This document shows, piece by piece, positions 4,849 to 5,670 of a stretch of 5,670 bases of DNA. The stretch is from Candidatus Bipolaricaulota bacterium (GTDB lineage: Bacteria; Bipolaricaulota; Bipolaricaulia; M55B111). A model generated the notes under the pieces. The model was given only the letters and a program-made list of their open reading frames with translations. It did no database searches and was not told the DNA's origin. The stretch is taken from the NCBI GenBank assembly GCA_018334615.1, contig JAGXLP010000080.1, forward strand, positions 1 through 5,670. Reading direction: 5' to 3'. Made by a program: the position numbers and the translations under genes. The first letter of the stretch is position 1. The number at the start of each line of letters is the position of its first letter.

Positions 4849-5670
4849 TTAATTTAACAGATTCTCGGTTTTACTAGCAATATCTTCAGCGGTAAGTCCA
4901 AAGTGCTCTACCAGCTCGTAGGCGGAACCGGATTCACCAAACCGATCCTGAATTCCAACTCTCTTAACAGGTACCGGCTCGTTTTCACTTACTGCCTCCG
5001 TAATTGCCGACCCCAGACCGCCAATTACGTTATGTTCCTCGGCGGTCACGGCGGCGCCCGTCTTTTCGACCGAATTGAGAACCGTCTCTTCATCCAGAGG
5101 TTTGACCGTAGAGACGTTTACAACTTCGGCAGAAATACCTTCATCCGCCAGGATATCTGCCGCGTCCAGAGAATTGGCAACCATCAAGCCCATGGCAAAT
5201 ATAGACACGTCACTCCCTTCCCGTAAAACTTCGGCTTTACCCAGTTCGAATTCACAATCCTCGTACACTACGGGGAAAGCAGCTCGAGCCAGCCGGACGT
5301 AGACGGGACCGTCCATGTCCTGGCTGATTGTCTTAACTACCTCTCTGGTCTGAGTAGCATCGGCAGGGACTACTACCTTCATGTTTGGTAGCACCCTCAT
5401 ATTAGAGACATCCTCGATTATCTGGTGTGAAGCTCCGTCTTCCCCGACTGTTATCCCGGCGTGAGTCGCCACGATTCTGACCGGGGCCGACTGATAAGCA
5501 ATTGTCTGCCTGATTTGTTCCCACGGCTTTCCCGTGGCGAAAACGGCAAACGTGCTGACAAACGGCTTCTTGCCTTCCATGGCCAAACCGGCGGCCATAC
5601 CCATCATATTGGCCTCGGTAATCCCCACGTTAAAGAACCGATCGGGAAATTCCTGACCGAAGTACTTGGT
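4849..5670 (-). CDS. Transketolase, C-terminal subunit (partial, 5' end beyond the window)
   Basis: This is the pyrimidine-binding and C-terminal half of the split transketolase. The gene runs off the right edge: 273 codons plus stop are visible, beginning TKYFGQEFPDRFFNVGITEAN, so about 35-45 N-terminal residues are missing for a usual length near 310-320. An apparent start at 5628 is an internal GTG (Val) inside a conserved block and is not the real start. Motifs: FNVGITEANMMGMAAGLA (visible residues 13-30), whose Glu19 is the expected cofactor-activating glutamate; FVSTFAVFA; THAGITVGEDGASHQIIEDVSNMR (69-92, with His70 and His82), the family signature; and MKVVVPAD. The C-terminal domain begins near the VYVRLAR strand and ends with EEHNVIGGLGSAITEAV and DRFGESGSAYELVEHFGL. 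The gene is transcribed ahead of the N subunit gene, opposite to the usual order, and the 477-bp repeat element begins 51 nt after its stop. Confidence 0.93.
   Translation of the reverse strand, partial: TKYFGQEFPDRFFNVGITEANMMGMAAGLAMEGKKPFVSTFAVFATGKPWEQIRQTIAYQSAPVRIVATHAGITVGEDGASHQIIEDVSNMRVLPNMKVVVPADATQTREVVKTISQDMDGPVYVRLARAAFPVVYEDCEFELGKAEVLREGSDVSIFAMGLMVANSLDAADILADEGISAEVVNVSTVKPLDEETVLNSVEKTGAAVTAEEHNVIGGLGSAITEAVSENEPVPVKRVGIQDRFGESGSAYELVEHFGLTAEDIASKTENLLN

Overview
The window is bacterial DNA of roughly balanced base composition. The evidence is AGGAGG-type ribosome binding sites, a lipobox signal peptide, a complete protein-L-isoaspartate methyltransferase and a Rho-independent terminator. 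Several proteins are rich in Asp and Glu, most clearly the lipoprotein and the transketolase subunits. With a split transketolase this would fit an anaerobe, perhaps salt-adapted, but I cannot name a lineage from the sequence and the lifestyle is inference.

Left half, plus strand (168-1816): a compact three-gene operon. It encodes an S4-domain pseudouridine synthase of the RsuA/RluB/E/F group, a 79-residue DUF2007-type protein, and protein-L-isoaspartate O-methyltransferase (pcm). Genes one and two are separated by 1 nt and genes two and three overlap by 8 nt, so all three are probably translationally coupled. The Shine-Dalgarno of gene two can fold into a small hairpin that the ribosome finishing gene one would open. 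RNA modification and protein repair are both housekeeping quality-control functions.

Middle, plus strand (1817-3302): a spacer with a good -10 box, then a single 421-residue lipoprotein with three PKD domains and a DUF4352-like C-terminal domain. A perfect 14-bp hairpin terminator follows and can serve both strands, because the next genes converge on it.

Right half, minus strand (3391-5670): a transketolase split into two genes. The C-terminal subunit gene (4849 to beyond the right edge) is upstream of the N-terminal subunit gene (3391-4233). This is the reverse of the usual N-then-C order, and the two are 615 bp apart instead of adjacent.

The gap between them holds the most unusual feature of the window: a 477-bp non-coding inverted-repeat element (4321-4797). 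It has 17-bp imperfect terminal repeats, three further collinear inverted blocks, a flanking TTTT on both sides, and a nested 110-bp unit with a perfect 20-bp inverted repeat (4477-4586). It looks like a foldback or MITE-like element, or two diverged copies of a structured repeat in opposite orientation. No encoded protein is visible in it. The two subunits must assemble into one enzyme of the non-oxidative pentose phosphate pathway, so the element probably affects how their expression is balanced.
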